Assembly (NCBI RefSeq): GCF_026914265.1
Contig: NC_069131.1
Coordinates: forward strand, 12,546,294 to 12,610,293
Source of the DNA: Mya arenaria
Lineage: Eukaryota > Mollusca > Bivalvia > Myida > Myidae
DNA: 64,000 nt
Reading direction: 5' to 3'
Positions 63,288-64,000 of the stretch are shown here, piece by piece. Position numbers and translations under genes: made by a program. The notes beneath the pieces were generated by a model. That model was not told the origin of the DNA. It saw only the letters and a program-made list of their open reading frames with translations, and did no database searches. Within the stretch, counting starts at the first letter, position 1. Every line of letters begins with the position of its first letter.

Positions 63288-63759
63288 GTACAGGTCTTTT
63301 TTCTCTTCAGTTTTTCAACATTCATTTGCAACTTGTACATCATAGTTTCAATAATTCATTAAGAATTTATCAGGTTTTAATGCCAATTTTGTGTCGTTGT
63401 CATTATTTTTAAAATTCAACCAGGATTGCTATTGATACCGGTAATAAACTTATATTTAATATAATACGAGTATAAGTTCATCAGAGGCATCTCATAATTA
63501 AGTTCAGTAGGGAATGTTTCAAGTTGTGAGTGTTAAAAACTCCCTTGATTTGATAGTAGTTAGTAAGCTACATGTATGTTAGGAAATGATATCAGTGAAC
63601 ATGTCCTCAAATATAGAGTCATTCGAAGGGAATTCATTTTATTTCTCATCTGGTGGTGGTGTGTAAGCTTATTTATACTCAGGTCTTGCCCATTTGACGA
63701 GTGCTCCGTTATGATTGTTAGTCATTATATGTTTTTGGAGCATAGTGCACAGACAGAAT

Positions 63760-63934
63760 GTAACCCTGGCTAGAGCTACCCTGGTTCTTTAACGTGCAGC
63801 ACTGTCTCACAGGACCCCCATTATACATCCCTCCCAGAAGACGATTAGTATTTTTTTAGTGGTGGGACAGGGAATTAAACCTGCGACGCCTGGATTGATA
63901 GTCAAGTGTGTTACCACTAGACCATGGATCGGCC
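63760..63934 (-). mobile_element. tRNA-derived SINE, second type
   Basis: On the minus strand a tRNA-like head has box A TGGTCTAGTGG and box B GGTTTAATTCCC (near 63870-63880), followed by a body with GGTCCTGTGAGACAGTGC and GCACGTTAAAGAACC. Its core differs from the 40.1-kb SINE. Confidence 0.6.
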
Positions 63935-64000
63935 ACATTTTTCATCTGTAAATAATCTATCCTTTATATATATTTTCATCCTCTCAGGCCCCCTCCACCT

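Overview
This is eukaryotic, animal-type nuclear DNA. Genes are split into short exons with GT/AG introns, and AT-rich introns and intergenic DNA are full of minisatellites, MITE-like elements and tRNA-derived SINEs. Gene content (axonemal dynein p28, EMC2, a Tmm-like flavin monooxygenase, an SDR16C dehydrogenase) plus the style of repeats suggests a mollusc, most likely a bivalve. That assignment is an inference; the species cannot be named.

Layout. (1) 1-912, minus: the first two coding exons of DNALI1, which runs off the left edge. (2) 1064-12726, plus: a complete ten-exon EMC2 gene, head-to-head with DNALI1 over a 151-bp shared promoter carrying X-box-, NRF1-, ETS- and CCAAT-like sites. 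Its last intron is a 3.7-kb array of 34-bp repeats. (3) 12.7-16.0 kb: intergenic. (4) 16046-22733, minus: four exons of a Tmm-like flavin monooxygenase, without its initiator exon. (5) 23.3-36.7 kb: a repeat domain made of a 30-bp array, five tandem copies of a ~1.8-kb macrosatellite unit, and a 44-bp minisatellite that is also embedded in each macrosatellite unit. (6) 36.7-43.4 kb: intergenic, with a long hairpin, two related SINEs and other repeats. (7) 43602-46418, plus: a complete five-exon gene for a secreted mosaic protein. It has a Cys-rich colipase/Dickkopf-like N-terminus, a Thr-rich linker, and two conserved modules that I recall mainly from bacterial hypothetical proteins. (8) 46.4-54.4 kb: dispersed and tandem repeats. 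(9) 54521-61359, minus: six exons of an SDR16C-type short-chain dehydrogenase, without its last exon. (10) 61.4-64 kb: MITE and SINE remains and one candidate exon.

The genes do not form a pathway; apart from the DNALI1/EMC2 promoter they are independent. The strongest unexpected pattern is that several tandem arrays start at, or lie across, 3' splice sites. In the flavin monooxygenase, 51-bp units each repeat an exon's acceptor plus its first codons. A neighbouring exon has decayed acceptor-side copies, and SDR exon 3 has six 40-bp copies of its acceptor plus first ~15 exon bases. EMC2 arrays run up to two of its acceptors. The second main point is the mosaic secreted gene, whose C-terminal half looks bacterial in origin but has spliceosomal introns.
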